This document shows, one piece after another, positions 42,704-51,871 of a DNA stretch of 64,000 nucleotides. Location: the NCBI GenBank assembly GCA_944325875.1, contig CALVBU010000005.1, forward strand, positions 92,398-156,397. Reading direction: 5' to 3'. The notes below the pieces were generated by a model. That model worked only from the letters and a program-made list of their open reading frames with translations. It searched no databases and had not been told where the DNA came from. The stretch comes from Candidatus Gastranaerophilales bacterium. GTDB lineage: Bacteria > Cyanobacteriota > Vampirovibrionia > Gastranaerophilales > Gastranaerophilaceae. Within the stretch, counting starts at the first letter, position 1, and every line of letters starts with the position of its first letter. A program made the translations under genes and the position numbers.

Positions 42704-43420
42704 ATGAAAATCATTCCGTGTCTTAATAGTTTAGTGAATTATTTTAAAAAAAATCCAAGTTCTAATATCGCAAAGACGGCAACAAATTTAGTCACAAAAG
42801 GTAATGCTCAAAAAGAATTATTTTGTCATAGATATTGGGCTGATGCTTTGGATGAAGGATTAGTCAAAAATAATGGAATGAGAAATAGTGTGCCTTTGCA
42901 TGGCGAGTTGCACGGCATTAATCACCACTTTATACATTCTCCTTATCCGGAACACATGGATATGCCATTTATGAATACTCATTTAACACCGAGGGAAATG
43001 ATTTCTAAGTCGGATTTCGATTTCAAATCGCTTAAACCGTTAGAAGAAAAAATTACCGCTTACAGATGTGTTGGTGAAAAACCTCAATTTTTTAGCGATT
43101 ATCCGCTTTATAAAAAACGACTGCAAATTAAAAAAGGCGATATTATTGATATGAAAGAATATGCGTATGCAACATCGGATCTTTCTTATGCGAAGGTTTA
43201 TTTGCCTAATAACAGAGGAATTTTGTATGAAATGGAATTCCCGGAAAAAGCACGCGTTTCTGTCACTGGCTCAGGGATTAAAAATGAAATTGTCTGCCCA
43301 AGAAGTTCAAAATGGGAATGCCTTGATGTTCAAAGAGTTGTGAATGATATGGAAGATTATTACAAAGTCAAATTACGATATATTTTACCTGATGAGTCTT
43401 GGCGTAATCAAAATAAATAG
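42704..43420 (+). CDS. Probable ADP-ribosyltransferase (R-S-E type, 238 aa)
   Basis: The C-terminal half shows the order of the arginine-type ART exoenzyme fold: AYR121CVGE (NAD-binding Arg), YAYATSDLSYAKVY at 153-166 where STS is usual, GILYEMEFPE, and NE195IVCPRSSKWECLDV matching the NE-x-LLPRG-x-F motif with the catalytic Glu. It would transfer ADP-ribose to a protein or another target. There is no signal peptide; the N-terminal 100 residues are unmatched and may carry an export or partner signal. It sits just outside attR under its own GGGGA site. Confidence 0.7.
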   Translation: MKIIPCLNSLVNYFKKNPSSNIAKTATNLVTKGNAQKELFCHRYWADALDEGLVKNNGMRNSVPLHGELHGINHHFIHSPYPEHMDMPFMNTHLTPREMISKSDFDFKSLKPLEEKITAYRCVGEKPQFFSDYPLYKKRLQIKKGDIIDMKEYAYATSDLSYAKVYLPNNRGILYEMEFPEKARVSVTGSGIKNEIVCPRSSKWECLDVQRVVNDMEDYYKVKLRYILPDESWRNQNK

Positions 43421-43430
43421 AATAAAAAAA

Positions 43431-43456
43431 AGCTATGTACTTTGAGGTGCATAGCT
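43431..43456 (-). terminator. Orphan minus-strand terminator-like hairpin
   Basis: AGCTATGTAC pairs with GTGCATAGCT. On the minus strand it is followed by eight T, yet no minus-strand gene precedes it. The 239-base gap to 43660 could hold a small minus-strand RNA; no strong promoter was seen. Confidence 0.4.
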
Positions 43457-43659
43457 GTTGATTAGGGATATGTGTATCTTAGTCTCTAAGGAGTATGGTT
43501 TTATACTAGCAGAGCATTTTAAAAATTAAATCATTCATTTTTACGATGTTTTAAAATTTTTGAAAATTTATCTGGCATGTAAAAATATGTAAAGTTTTTG
43601 TTACGCAGTTAGCATATTTATATTTCAGGGGTTATAATTCAGTATGATAAGGAATAACC

Positions 43660-44004
43660 ATGAAAATAAATAGTATTACATTTTACAAGTCAAGCAATAT
43701 TCAAAATTTAGGAAATGCATCCCATAAAAAACGTGAAAACGTTAGTTTTGGTTTTGGCGAAGATTATGGTTCTGATCCTTCTGAAAATGCCTTCCCAAAT
43801 GCTTCTAAACCAAGTACTCTTAATTCTTTAAAATATTTAGCTCAATTAGCTTTTGCAGCAGGTAGTGAACTTTTGGGTTCTGATAAAGAACGTCTTCAAG
43901 AAATTGAAAGATTAGGTTGGCAATATGAAGAACAAGAAAAGCGCGAAGAAGAAGAACGTCGCAAAAACATGCCAAAAGATGATTATAATGATTGGGATTA
44001 TTAA
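43660..44004 (+). CDS. Hypothetical protein with VSFGFG motif (114 aa)
   Basis: The N-terminus (MKINSITFYKSSNIQNLGN) leads to ENVSFGFGED at about residues 27-36, then a small hydrophobic helix (SLKYLAQLAFAAGSELLG) and a highly charged end (EEQEKREEEERRKNMPKDD). The N-x-V-x-F-x-G segment resembles that in the 15156 protein and may be a sorting or interaction signal. No family recognised. It lies upstream of ffh. Confidence 0.6.
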   Translation: MKINSITFYKSSNIQNLGNASHKKRENVSFGFGEDYGSDPSENAFPNASKPSTLNSLKYLAQLAFAAGSELLGSDKERLQEIERLGWQYEEQEKREEEERRKNMPKDDYNDWDY

Positions 44005-44077
44005 TTTAAATATAAATTAATGTTGAAAAGTTGTTAAATCATATACCCCATGCTATAATATAGCTACGGGTATATAG

Positions 44078-45466
44078 ATGTTTGATAACTTAAGTGATAG
44101 ATTACAAGATATAATCCATAAAACCAGAGGTCAAGAACTCACGCAAGAAAATATGCAGGAAGCAATGCGTGAGATTCGTCGTGCACTTTTGGAAGCCGAT
44201 GTTAATTTAAGGGTTGTAAAATCTTTTATTTCAGCTGTTAAAGATAAAGCTGAGGGTGAAAATGTTCTGCAAGGCGTTGATCCTTCTCAACAACTCGTGA
44301 AAATTGTTCACGATGAACTTGTAAACCTTTTGGGCAAAGAACAAAAACCACTTGATTTATCAGGTCATCCATCTTTGATTATGATGCTTGGGCTTCAAGG
44401 TAGTGGTAAAACAACATCTTCTGCCAAGTTAGCTGTTAAGTTGAAAAAAGAGGGTAAAAATCCTCTACTAGTTGCCTGTGACGTATATCGTCCTGCAGCA
44501 ATTAACCAATTACAAACATTAGGTAATGAAATTGGTGTTGAAGTATTTACTATACCTGATGAAAAAAATGTTCAAAAAATTGTTCAAAGTGCAATTGATT
44601 ATTCAAAAGAAAAAGGATTTAATGTTCTTATTTTAGATACAGCAGGCCGTCTTCAAATAGATACCGATATGATGGCAGAGCTTTTGTTAATTGATAGAAT
44701 TTTTAATCCGCATGAAAAATTGCTTGTGATTGATTCAATGACAGGTCAAGAAGCGGTTAATGTTGCTGAAAACTTTGATGCACAATTAACTTTAACTGGT
44801 TTGGTTCTAACCAAACTAGATGGTGATTCAAGAGGCGGGGCTGCTCTTAGTGTAGCTTATTGTACTGGAAAGCCTATTAAATTGACAGGTACAGGCGAAA
44901 AGCTTAATGCTCTTGAAGATTTTTATCCTGAACGTATGGCGACAAGAATTTTAGGTATGGGCGATATTGTATCTCTGGTTGAACGCGCTCAGGAAGTTTT
45001 TGATGAAAAGCAGGCTCAAGAATTAGAAGAAAAAATGAGAAAGTCAAATTTTTCTTATAATGACTTTTTGAAAATGCAAAAACAAATGAAAATGTTTGGC
45101 TCAATGGATCAATTATTAGGTATGCTTCCTGGAATTAAAATAGGCAAGGATGATAGACAAAAATTGTCTCATGAAAGCGATAAACAATTTAAACGCATGG
45201 AAGTATTTATCCAAAGTATGACTCCGGAAGAAAGAGAAAATCCTGATTTAATCAATACCAGTCGTAAAAAAAGAATTGCAAAAGGTTGTGGAATGGATTT
45301 GCACGAAGTAAACCAATTCATAAATCAATTTGAGCAAATGCGCTTAATGATGAAGGGTATGAGTGAATTTAAAAATATGATGGGGAAAGGCATTCCTGGT
45401 TTGAATAGCAAAATGGGGAAACATGCTTTAAATAAGGCAATGTCTATGATGCGGAGGTTTAAGTAA
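44078..45466 (+). CDS. ffh: Signal recognition particle protein Ffh
   Basis: SRP GTPase that binds signal sequences co-translationally and delivers ribosomes to FtsY. N domain, G domain (GLQGSGKTTSSAKLA; DTAGRLQ; TKLDGDSRGG) and a Met-rich M domain (MRLMMKGMSEFKNMMGKG) are complete. Length 462 is normal. Its stop overlaps the next start (TAATG). No SRP RNA gene is seen nearby. Confidence 0.96.
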   Translation: MFDNLSDRLQDIIHKTRGQELTQENMQEAMREIRRALLEADVNLRVVKSFISAVKDKAEGENVLQGVDPSQQLVKIVHDELVNLLGKEQKPLDLSGHPSLIMMLGLQGSGKTTSSAKLAVKLKKEGKNPLLVACDVYRPAAINQLQTLGNEIGVEVFTIPDEKNVQKIVQSAIDYSKEKGFNVLILDTAGRLQIDTDMMAELLLIDRIFNPHEKLLVIDSMTGQEAVNVAENFDAQLTLTGLVLTKLDGDSRGGAALSVAYCTGKPIKLTGTGEKLNALEDFYPERMATRILGMGDIVSLVERAQEVFDEKQAQELEEKMRKSNFSYNDFLKMQKQMKMFGSMDQLLGMLPGIKIGKDDRQKLSHESDKQFKRMEVFIQSMTPEERENPDLINTSRKKRIAKGCGMDLHEVNQFINQFEQMRLMMKGMSEFKNMMGKGIPGLNSKMGKHALNKAMSMMRRFK

Positions 45467-46203
45467 TGAAAAAAGCGTTTACGATGTCAGAGGTACTGTT
45501 AACTCTTGGTATAATTGGTGTTGTTGCCTCCCTAACATTGCCGTCAATTGTTCAAGGTATTCAAAATAAAGAGCTGCAAGCTAGGTTAAAAACAACCTAT
45601 AGTGAACTTAATCAGGTAAGTCAAAAGTTTTATGCGGAACATGAAGTGCCGTTTTCTGAGTGGGCATCCAGAAAAAGTGTTATGGATTACGCTCGTGAAT
45701 TTATGAGTTATTACAAAGGATCTAAGCAGATTAGCACTTATACTTATGCAGATGGTGGTGCTAATACATCAAATAAAATGCCTTATGTAATTCGTAATTT
45801 AGGTGGTATCAGATCTTCTACAATTATTTGTGACGATGGCGGTTTTTGGAAAGATGTTTCTGGAAAGCTTTATTTCTTCAATAATCCGTCAAGACCTGGT
45901 GAAAATGGACCAATTTTTTGTGTTGATATTAATGGAATGCAAAAACCAAATACTTTTGGAAAAGACATATTTGTGTTTCAATTTACGCAAGATGGTCTTG
46001 TAATCCCTATGGGACAAGAACATAGAACTAATCCTCAAGAAAATGCTCAAGGTTGGGAGCAACAATTCTTCTTTACGGGTCCGGAGAGATGTTCACCTTA
46101 TGCTACACACCCTGAGCTTAATGTAGCTTGTGCATTTTATGCTTTGCAAAATGTTAATCCTAAAAATGAAAAACAAAAATATTGGGGTGATTTTATAAAA
46201 TAG
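45466..46203 (+). CDS. Type IV pilin/pseudopilin-like protein (245 aa)
   Basis: The prepilin signal is clear: KKAFTMSEVLLTLGIIGVVA with the methylation-site Glu five residues after the cleavage region. The Gly usually preceding the cleavage site is replaced (here Ala/Phe precede TMSE), so processing is less certain. The C-terminal globular part has several Cys. It has GGAGG upstream inside ffh and is coupled to it. The product is probably a minor pilin or secretion pseudopilin; no assembly genes are nearby. Confidence 0.75.
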   Translation: MKKAFTMSEVLLTLGIIGVVASLTLPSIVQGIQNKELQARLKTTYSELNQVSQKFYAEHEVPFSEWASRKSVMDYAREFMSYYKGSKQISTYTYADGGANTSNKMPYVIRNLGGIRSSTIICDDGGFWKDVSGKLYFFNNPSRPGENGPIFCVDINGMQKPNTFGKDIFVFQFTQDGLVIPMGQEHRTNPQENAQGWEQQFFFTGPERCSPYATHPELNVACAFYALQNVNPKNEKQKYWGDFIK

Positions 46204-46210
46204 CTTAAAA

Positions 46211-46238
46211 GAAAAACCGCCAATTTGGCGGTTTTTCT
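46211..46238. terminator. Bidirectional intrinsic terminator
   Basis: AAAAACCGCC pairs with GGCGGTTTTT around AATTT. It lies 8 bases after the pilin-like gene and also serves the convergent SLH gene. Confidence 0.88.
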
Positions 46239-46276
46239 CTAAGGTCGACGAACTGACTATGGCGGTTGAGCCGCTA

Positions 46277-46301
46277 CTTCTGAAAACTTAGCTTTCAGAA
46301 G
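46277..46301 (-). terminator. Hairpin after the SLH gene
   Basis: CTTCTGAAA pairs with TTTCAGAAG around a 7-base loop, 16 bases from the SLH stop. There is no T-run; it may stabilise the 3' end ahead of the terminator at 46211. Confidence 0.4.
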
Positions 46302-46316
46302 ACATTTGGTCAATGT

Positions 46317-48353
46317 TTATTCACTGCAGCCAAATGCGATAGTAACGTGTTCTCTCGGGTTAACTGCGGATATTTTGTATCCTTTAGGGTCAACAAGGTA
46401 AGCAAATTCGTCGCCTGTAGTTTGGAACAAGCCTGTAACACCAGATACAGCAGTTCTTGTTACGTCAACTGGTGCTTTAACTGTTTCCCATAAGCCGTCA
46501 CCAAGGTTACGTGCTGCGGCACCGAATTTTCCTTGGAATACGTGTCCTAACATATAACCTGCGTCATTTGAAATATTTTCTGCAGCGTTACCTACGTTAG
46601 CAATTGCACCACCGACTGTTCTACCTGTAATACCGATTAAAGAACCAGCCCATGTGAATGGCATTTCAACAAGTCTTGCGACTGGGTTAACTTGTTTTGA
46701 TTTATTAACTTGTGCTTGAAGAATTTGTTTTGGTAGATTTGTTTTGCAATCACCGTTTTTGATAGAAGTGAATGAAAGTTTCAATGCACCTTTATCACAG
46801 CCTGATGGTCTGATTACTTCTACAACCTGACCTGTTACTGTTGAACCGCAAGGGTAAGTTACACCGTTAATTGTGATATCTTCAAGAGTGTTAGCTCTGA
46901 AGTATTGACCTACGTGTGATGATTTTGCTGTTAATTGGTCAATCATAGCTACTTTTAATGTAGGGATTTTAACGATTTCTTCATTTTCAACAAATGCATT
47001 TTTAGTTACAGGACAAGCTGGGCAGATGTTGTTAGCAGTTTTAGGGTTAGTATCATAACCTAAAGCTACACGAACTGTTTGCATCATAGATGCTACTTCT
47101 GCACGAGATGCTTCTCTATTAGGCATAATCATATTTGGATTTGGCATATCTTTTAATGCACCGTTTTCCAAAGATTTTGCAACAGGGATTCTTGCCCAAT
47201 CAGGTACAGAGTTTCCGTCTGCGTATTTGCTTAAGATTTCATCTGCTTTACATTTGTCGATGTCGCAAGTCATACCTTTAGCAATTGTTGTTAGAGCTTC
47301 AACCCTTGTTACAGGATGATTTGGTTCAAATTTTCCGTTAGGATATCCTGCAAGTAAGTCTTCATCTACAGCCTTTGCAATCGCAGCGTTAGCCCAGTTG
47401 TTCATAGGAACATCTTTGAAAAGGTTTGCTTGTGGAGTTCCGCAGTCATCAAGGTTGAAACCTTTTACTAACATTGTTGCAAATTCTGCACGAGAGATGT
47501 TTCTGTTTGGTTTAAACATACCATCAGGGTAACCTACTACAACATCATTGATAGCTAATTTATCAATGTCGCATGCTGCCCAATATCCTTGAGGTACGTC
47601 AGGGAATGAGCAAGATGTTGTTGCTGGAGCTGCACCGCCTAAGGGACAGCCGCCTTCTTTTATTTCGTATGGAACTAGTGTCTTTTTAACTGCATCCATA
47701 GAGTTTTCTGTTTGAATATCTATAGGGCAGTTATTACCGTCCATTATTCTTTCATTTCTTTCAATTGGGATACCGTTGTGTCTTGTTGGTGCTTCGTTAA
47801 GACAAGGTAATTGTGCTGCTGCACCTGTTACTTGACCTTGTGATGATACGGTTACACCATTTATTGCAGATTGCATAACATTAGGTGCACCTAAAAGTGC
47901 TGAATCTGCTGTAAAGATTGAGCTTGCAGGTTTACCTACGTAGTTATTTGTTCCGTAAATTGCGTTAGGATAACCGTATACTTGTTTCATATCTTGTCTG
48001 TCAGGTTTTCCTGTACCAGGACAAACTGCACAAGCCGGTTCTGCCGGTTCATCACAGCTGATTTCATCTGGACATCCGCAATCAGATTTTTTTGCTTCTT
48101 CGCAAGGGTTGCAAGGCTTTTCGCAAGGATCAGCTTTTTTGCAATCACAATCGTCAAATGATTTTTTACATTTGTCGCATTTTGGAGCAGGATCACACGG
48201 ACAAGCCGGACCTGTCACAACTGGTAATGGTTCTGCACATGGTGCCGGAGTTTCCGGTTGTGCGCACGGACAAGCTGCCATTGCAGAAGTCAAGGAACAC
48301 GTTGCTATTCCAACGGCAATTGCAGCTGCCACAGTAAGTTTTTTAATTGTCAT
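46317..48353 (-). CDS. Cys-rich SLH-domain surface protein (678 aa)
   Basis: Signal peptide at residues 1-26 (ends SAMA). The next 90 residues hold 17 Cys in CPC, CDKC and DCDC groups with many Pro. A linker is followed by three SLH domains (about 250-300, 313-362, 370-425; FPDVPQGYWA, GYPDGMFKPNRNISRAEFA), which anchor proteins to peptidoglycan-linked polymers. The C-terminal 200 residues form an unknown domain with a Gly-rich hydrophobic part (WAGSLIGITGRTVGGAIA). There is no porin barrel, unlike cyanobacterial SLH porins. GGAGG lies before the ATG and a leader hairpin further upstream. Confidence 0.82.
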   Translation of the reverse strand: MTIKKLTVAAAIAVGIATCSLTSAMAACPCAQPETPAPCAEPLPVVTGPACPCDPAPKCDKCKKSFDDCDCKKADPCEKPCNPCEEAKKSDCGCPDEISCDEPAEPACAVCPGTGKPDRQDMKQVYGYPNAIYGTNNYVGKPASSIFTADSALLGAPNVMQSAINGVTVSSQGQVTGAAAQLPCLNEAPTRHNGIPIERNERIMDGNNCPIDIQTENSMDAVKKTLVPYEIKEGGCPLGGAAPATTSCSFPDVPQGYWAACDIDKLAINDVVVGYPDGMFKPNRNISRAEFATMLVKGFNLDDCGTPQANLFKDVPMNNWANAAIAKAVDEDLLAGYPNGKFEPNHPVTRVEALTTIAKGMTCDIDKCKADEILSKYADGNSVPDWARIPVAKSLENGALKDMPNPNMIMPNREASRAEVASMMQTVRVALGYDTNPKTANNICPACPVTKNAFVENEEIVKIPTLKVAMIDQLTAKSSHVGQYFRANTLEDITINGVTYPCGSTVTGQVVEVIRPSGCDKGALKLSFTSIKNGDCKTNLPKQILQAQVNKSKQVNPVARLVEMPFTWAGSLIGITGRTVGGAIANVGNAAENISNDAGYMLGHVFQGKFGAAARNLGDGLWETVKAPVDVTRTAVSGVTGLFQTTGDEFAYLVDPKGYKISAVNPREHVTIAFGCSE

Positions 48354-48372
48354 TTTTACCTCCTTGTGTTAT

Positions 48373-48394
48373 AGGTTTTTGCTTTGAAAAACCT
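48373..48394 (-). promoter_or_regulatory. Hairpin in the SLH mRNA leader
   Basis: AGGTTTTT pairs with AAAAACCT around six bases, about 20 bases upstream of the start. It may stabilise the abundant SLH mRNA. The 48395-48577 stretch has no gene. Confidence 0.4.
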
Positions 48395-48577
48395 GAAAAA
48401 AGTTTTTAAAAAACAAACTTATACTTGATTATGTACTTTATTTATTTTCAGAAACATTACCATAAGCGGTTATTCTGTCGGGCTATTTGGTTTACAGGTT
48501 TCCTTAACGTCTGTTATTGACTTTATTTCGGCATTTAAGTATCATGAGCTTAAAGCGTTTGTGAGGAAGTTTTGTTT

Positions 48578-49354
48578 ATGTTTAAGAAATTAATATGTAC
48601 ACTTTTATTGTTGACATTATTTGTCTGCGGTTGTGGAAAAAGCAATCCGAAAGATGATTTAGAAACGATTACCAAAAGAGGTAAGCTTATTGTCGGAGTA
48701 AGAGATGATACAAAACCATTTGGGTATCGTGATATAAACGGAACTTTACAAGGTTATGATATTGATTTGGCAAAATATATTGCAAAAGATGTTTTAGGGA
48801 ATGAAGATGCCGTTGAATTTATTCCTGTAAATGCTTCCAATAGAATATCTAAACTTAATGCAAGAGATGTAGATATTGTGATAGCAACTATGTCAATTAC
48901 TGATCAAAGGCAATTGGTTGTAGATTTCTCGGTATCTTATCATATTGCAGGTCAGGCAATCCTTGTTAAACAAGGTAGCGATATTACGTCCTTAAGACAA
49001 TTAAATAACAGAAAAGTAATTATCATTTACGGTTCTACAGGCGAAATGAGCATAAGAAGAAACGTTCCTGATGCTACAATTATAGGTTATAGAAGTTATA
49101 TTGATGGTTTTAATGCTCTAAAAAATGGAGAAGCTGATGCAATGATTGCTGACGATACAATTTTGTTAAATATTGCATTGGATGATAAAAGTGTTAAAAT
49201 CCTTCCAAAACGTTATTCAAGAGAACCATATGCAGTCGCCTTCAGAAGAGGTGGTGGCGCTGACAAGTTAAGAGAAAGAGTTAATTTTTTAATTAACAAT
49301 TTACTTGTGACCGGTCAATTAGAAAAAATGCAAAAAAAATGGGGGATAAGATAA
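48578..49354 (+). CDS. Amino-acid-binding lipoprotein (SBP family 3)
   Basis: Periplasmic binding protein for polar amino acids, membrane-anchored through Cys19 (lipobox VCGC). Family motifs are GKLIVGVRDDTKPFGY, GYDIDLAKYIAKDV, DIVIATMSITDQR and FSVSY. Length about 258. No ABC permease or ATPase gene is adjacent, so it may serve a distant transporter or act as a sensor. GAGGA lies upstream; a TTG at 48572 is an alternative start. Confidence 0.85.
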   Translation: MFKKLICTLLLLTLFVCGCGKSNPKDDLETITKRGKLIVGVRDDTKPFGYRDINGTLQGYDIDLAKYIAKDVLGNEDAVEFIPVNASNRISKLNARDVDIVIATMSITDQRQLVVDFSVSYHIAGQAILVKQGSDITSLRQLNNRKVIIIYGSTGEMSIRRNVPDATIIGYRSYIDGFNALKNGEADAMIADDTILLNIALDDKSVKILPKRYSREPYAVAFRRGGGADKLRERVNFLINNLLVTGQLEKMQKKWGIR

Positions 49355-49355
49355 T

Positions 49356-49808
49356 ATGAAAAAAAATATATTTTTAATAATAGTTAGTATAATTCTTGTA
49401 GTTACAGGGCTTAGTTTTGCTTTTATGCCTAAAGTTACTTTAGAATGTGACGGTCAAAAGTGTGTAATGAATAGAAATTATTTTGGACAAATTATTAAGG
49501 CTAAGTATCAATTTACGTATAATGATGTCACAAAATGTGAAGTGCAACCTGTTAAAACAATAGATAAAAAAGAAAATGGACAAATAATTATCAAGACTTT
49601 TACTTTAAGATTAATGGGTGATAACATTAAATATACTCCAGAATGGGTAAAAAATGATGCTGAAAAATTATCTAGTATATGTTTGGATTTTGCAAAACAA
49701 AAACCATTAGCATACTCTGATGGCGGTATATTAGATTTATTAAAAAATCTATGGGCTTTATTTGTGATTGCAGGTTTAGGCTTATTAGCAATTGCTAACA
49801 GAAAATAA
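49356..49808 (+). CDS. Hypothetical two-helix membrane protein (150 aa)
   Basis: An N-terminal hydrophobic helix (FLIIVSIILVVTGLSFAFM) and a C-terminal one (LWALFVIAGLGLLAIA) bracket a soluble domain with a Cys pair (LECDGQKCVMNR). It starts 1 base after the binding-protein stop and is probably co-transcribed. Function unknown. Confidence 0.65.
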   Translation: MKKNIFLIIVSIILVVTGLSFAFMPKVTLECDGQKCVMNRNYFGQIIKAKYQFTYNDVTKCEVQPVKTIDKKENGQIIIKTFTLRLMGDNIKYTPEWVKNDAEKLSSICLDFAKQKPLAYSDGGILDLLKNLWALFVIAGLGLLAIANRK

Positions 49809-49814
49809 AAGAGG

Positions 49815-50453
49815 TTAGTTAGCTTCTTTTAAAACGACAATTGTTTGCTCAATTTCATCTTTAAGATATTGAAGCTGTTCATTTATGTTGCTTTCATTAT
49901 AAATGTGACCGGTTCCACCATAGGCAAGGTATGGACTGTATTTTTCAGCTTCGGTTCTTAATTGTGCTACGGTATTTGCGTGCAAACTTAATTCCATTAA
50001 ACGTTGAAATGAAACATAACTGCTTTCAGGTTTCCCTTCGTATTTATTACGGAAATAGTCCGCATTTTTTGTGAAAAAGTATACTCTTGATGCGAAAAGT
50101 TGAACATTTTCATTTGCTTCAATTGAGTCATAAATTTTTTCAAGCATATCTATAAATTCGGTAATATCATTTAAATATGGGGAACTTTTATCCTGCTTTA
50201 AAATGATATTAACGAATGCCGGATTATCTCTTGGGACTGGTTTTAATTCATCTTCTGAATTAAATTTTTTAGTTTTTTCAAAAACTGGTTTTACTTGAGT
50301 AGGTTCTGATGCATGGAAACTTTTGGTAACGTCGGGTAAGGTCCCAACATAACCTTGGTTTTCATATAACTCCTGATTTTTGTAATTAAAAAAGGCAAAT
50401 GCAGGAGAATGTATAATCGAAACTAATAAGCAAATAATCCATATCTTCTTCAT
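49815..50453 (-). CDS. Hypothetical exported protein (212 aa)
   Basis: Signal peptide at about residues 1-20 (IICLLVSIIHSPAFA). The mature part is charged and helical with no repeat or recognised motif. The segment YLAYGGTGHIYNESNINEQL is followed by a helical end. Monocistronic; convergent with the 49356 gene. Function unknown. Confidence 0.6.
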   Translation of the reverse strand: MKKIWIICLLVSIIHSPAFAFFNYKNQELYENQGYVGTLPDVTKSFHASEPTQVKPVFEKTKKFNSEDELKPVPRDNPAFVNIILKQDKSSPYLNDITEFIDMLEKIYDSIEANENVQLFASRVYFFTKNADYFRNKYEGKPESSYVSFQRLMELSLHANTVAQLRTEAEKYSPYLAYGGTGHIYNESNINEQLQYLKDEIEQTIVVLKEAN

Positions 50454-50526
50454 ACAATGATTATAATGTTTTATTTGGAAAAATCATCATTTATAATATT
50501 GAGATTATTTGATATTGAATTAAAAT

Positions 50527-50865
50527 TTACTCTGAGATCCATTTTTTTGCATCAAATTTTAAGTCTTTAACTTTTATTTTTAAAGAATCTAAGTAGGGTT
50601 TAAACTTTACTAAAAGCTGAGTTTTTTTTAACATTAATTCTTGTGCTACAACTGCATTTTCACAAGCGATAACCATAATTCCGCCACCTAACATTGAGTA
50701 TGGTTTTGATTTTGACGCAAATTTCGCACCTGCTACTTTTCCCCAAAATTTGTATAAATTATTACGGGTCATTGCTTTCTTAATTTCTTTTTTCTCTAGC
50801 AATTCCGCAACAATTTCTCCTGTCTGAACAAAGTCTGTGTATAGGATTTTCTTCAAATTTTGCAC
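50527..50865 (-). CDS. DUF721/DciA-like protein
   Basis: Family pattern: W-GKVAGAKFASKSKPYSML, then GGIMVIACENAVVAQELMLKK and LLVKFKPYL, as in DUF721 proteins. Related DciA proteins help load the replicative helicase where DnaC/DnaI is missing. No DnaC/DnaI is seen in this window, so a DciA role with DnaB is a reasonable inference. The length is short (112). It diverges from the DHH gene. Confidence 0.7.
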   Translation of the reverse strand: MQNLKKILYTDFVQTGEIVAELLEKKEIKKAMTRNNLYKFWGKVAGAKFASKSKPYSMLGGGIMVIACENAVVAQELMLKKTQLLVKFKPYLDSLKIKVKDLKFDAKKWISE

Positions 50866-50893
50866 TCCCGATTATTTGTGCTAATATAATGAA

Positions 50894-51871
50894 ATGGATT
50901 GTAGTCAATTAAATGATATCATAAAATCTTCCAAAAACATACTCATTATATCGCACCTCAATCCCGATGGCGACACATTAGGTTCTATGTGCGGATTGTA
51001 TTCAGCGATAAAAGATAATTTTAAAAAAAGTGCGGATATGTTGTTATTATCTAAGCTGCCTGTTTTGTATGAATTTTTACCTTACATAAATGAAGCAAAA
51101 CATATTGACGATTACGATAAATCAAGAGAGTATGATTTAGTAATTGATGTTGATGTTGCAGCTTATGATAGAATGTGTGAGGCTTCAATACTTTTTGAAA
51201 AAGCTAAATATACAGTTAATATTGACCACCATAAAACTAATAATTCTTATGCAAATTTGAATTTTGTATCTCCGGAAGCAAGTTCTACAGGGGAAGTATT
51301 ATTCGGTTTAATGAAAGAAATGGGATGGAAAATTTCTTTGAATACTGCAACCGCTCTTTATACGGCTATTTTAACTGATACAGGATCTTTTAGATTTGAT
51401 AATACAGGGACAAAAGCATTTCAATATGCCTCAGAAATGGTTGAAATCGGTGTAAAACCTTCTGAAATTTACAAGAATTGTTATGAAAGCAATTCAAAAG
51501 AGTTGGTTCAGTTTCAGGCTTATTGTTTGAGCAAGGCAATTTTTGAAAACAATAATAAAATTGCATTTACTCTTATTTATAAAAAAGATATTGAAAAATT
51601 TAATGTTGGAGATGATTGTACAGAAGGGTTAGCGGAAAAGTTAAGAGCTATTGTGACGACAGATGTTGCATTTATCGTAAAGCAAATTGGTACAAATATT
51701 TCAAAAATATCAATGAGAAGTAAAATCGTTGATGTCGCTGAAATTTGCTCTGTATTTGGTGGCGGAGGTCATCAACAGGCTGCGGGGTGTGTTATTAAGA
51801 GTAATCCTGAAGAGGCAGCCAAAAGAATACTGGAAGAGATTAGAAAACGGAATGTATGGCAGGAAAATTAA
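50894..51871 (+). CDS. nrnA: DHH-family phosphoesterase (NrnA-like)
   Basis: Bifunctional oligoribonuclease/pAp phosphatase type. The DHH domain has H21, D25 and D27 (SHLNPDGDTLG), D85/D87 and D111-H112-H113. The DHHA1 domain has GGGGHQQAAG near residue 293. It degrades nanoRNA or cyclic-dinucleotide products. Length 325 is typical. It overlaps the next gene by 16 bases. Confidence 0.88.
   Translation: MDCSQLNDIIKSSKNILIISHLNPDGDTLGSMCGLYSAIKDNFKKSADMLLLSKLPVLYEFLPYINEAKHIDDYDKSREYDLVIDVDVAAYDRMCEASILFEKAKYTVNIDHHKTNNSYANLNFVSPEASSTGEVLFGLMKEMGWKISLNTATALYTAILTDTGSFRFDNTGTKAFQYASEMVEIGVKPSEIYKNCYESNSKELVQFQAYCLSKAIFENNNKIAFTLIYKKDIEKFNVGDDCTEGLAEKLRAIVTTDVAFIVKQIGTNISKISMRSKIVDVAEICSVFGGGGHQQAAGCVIKSNPEEAAKRILEEIRKRNVWQEN

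Noticed and set aside
42505..42714. A 69-codon minus-strand frame across attR
   Set aside because: It crosses the duplicated tRNA end and the terminator and lacks coding features.
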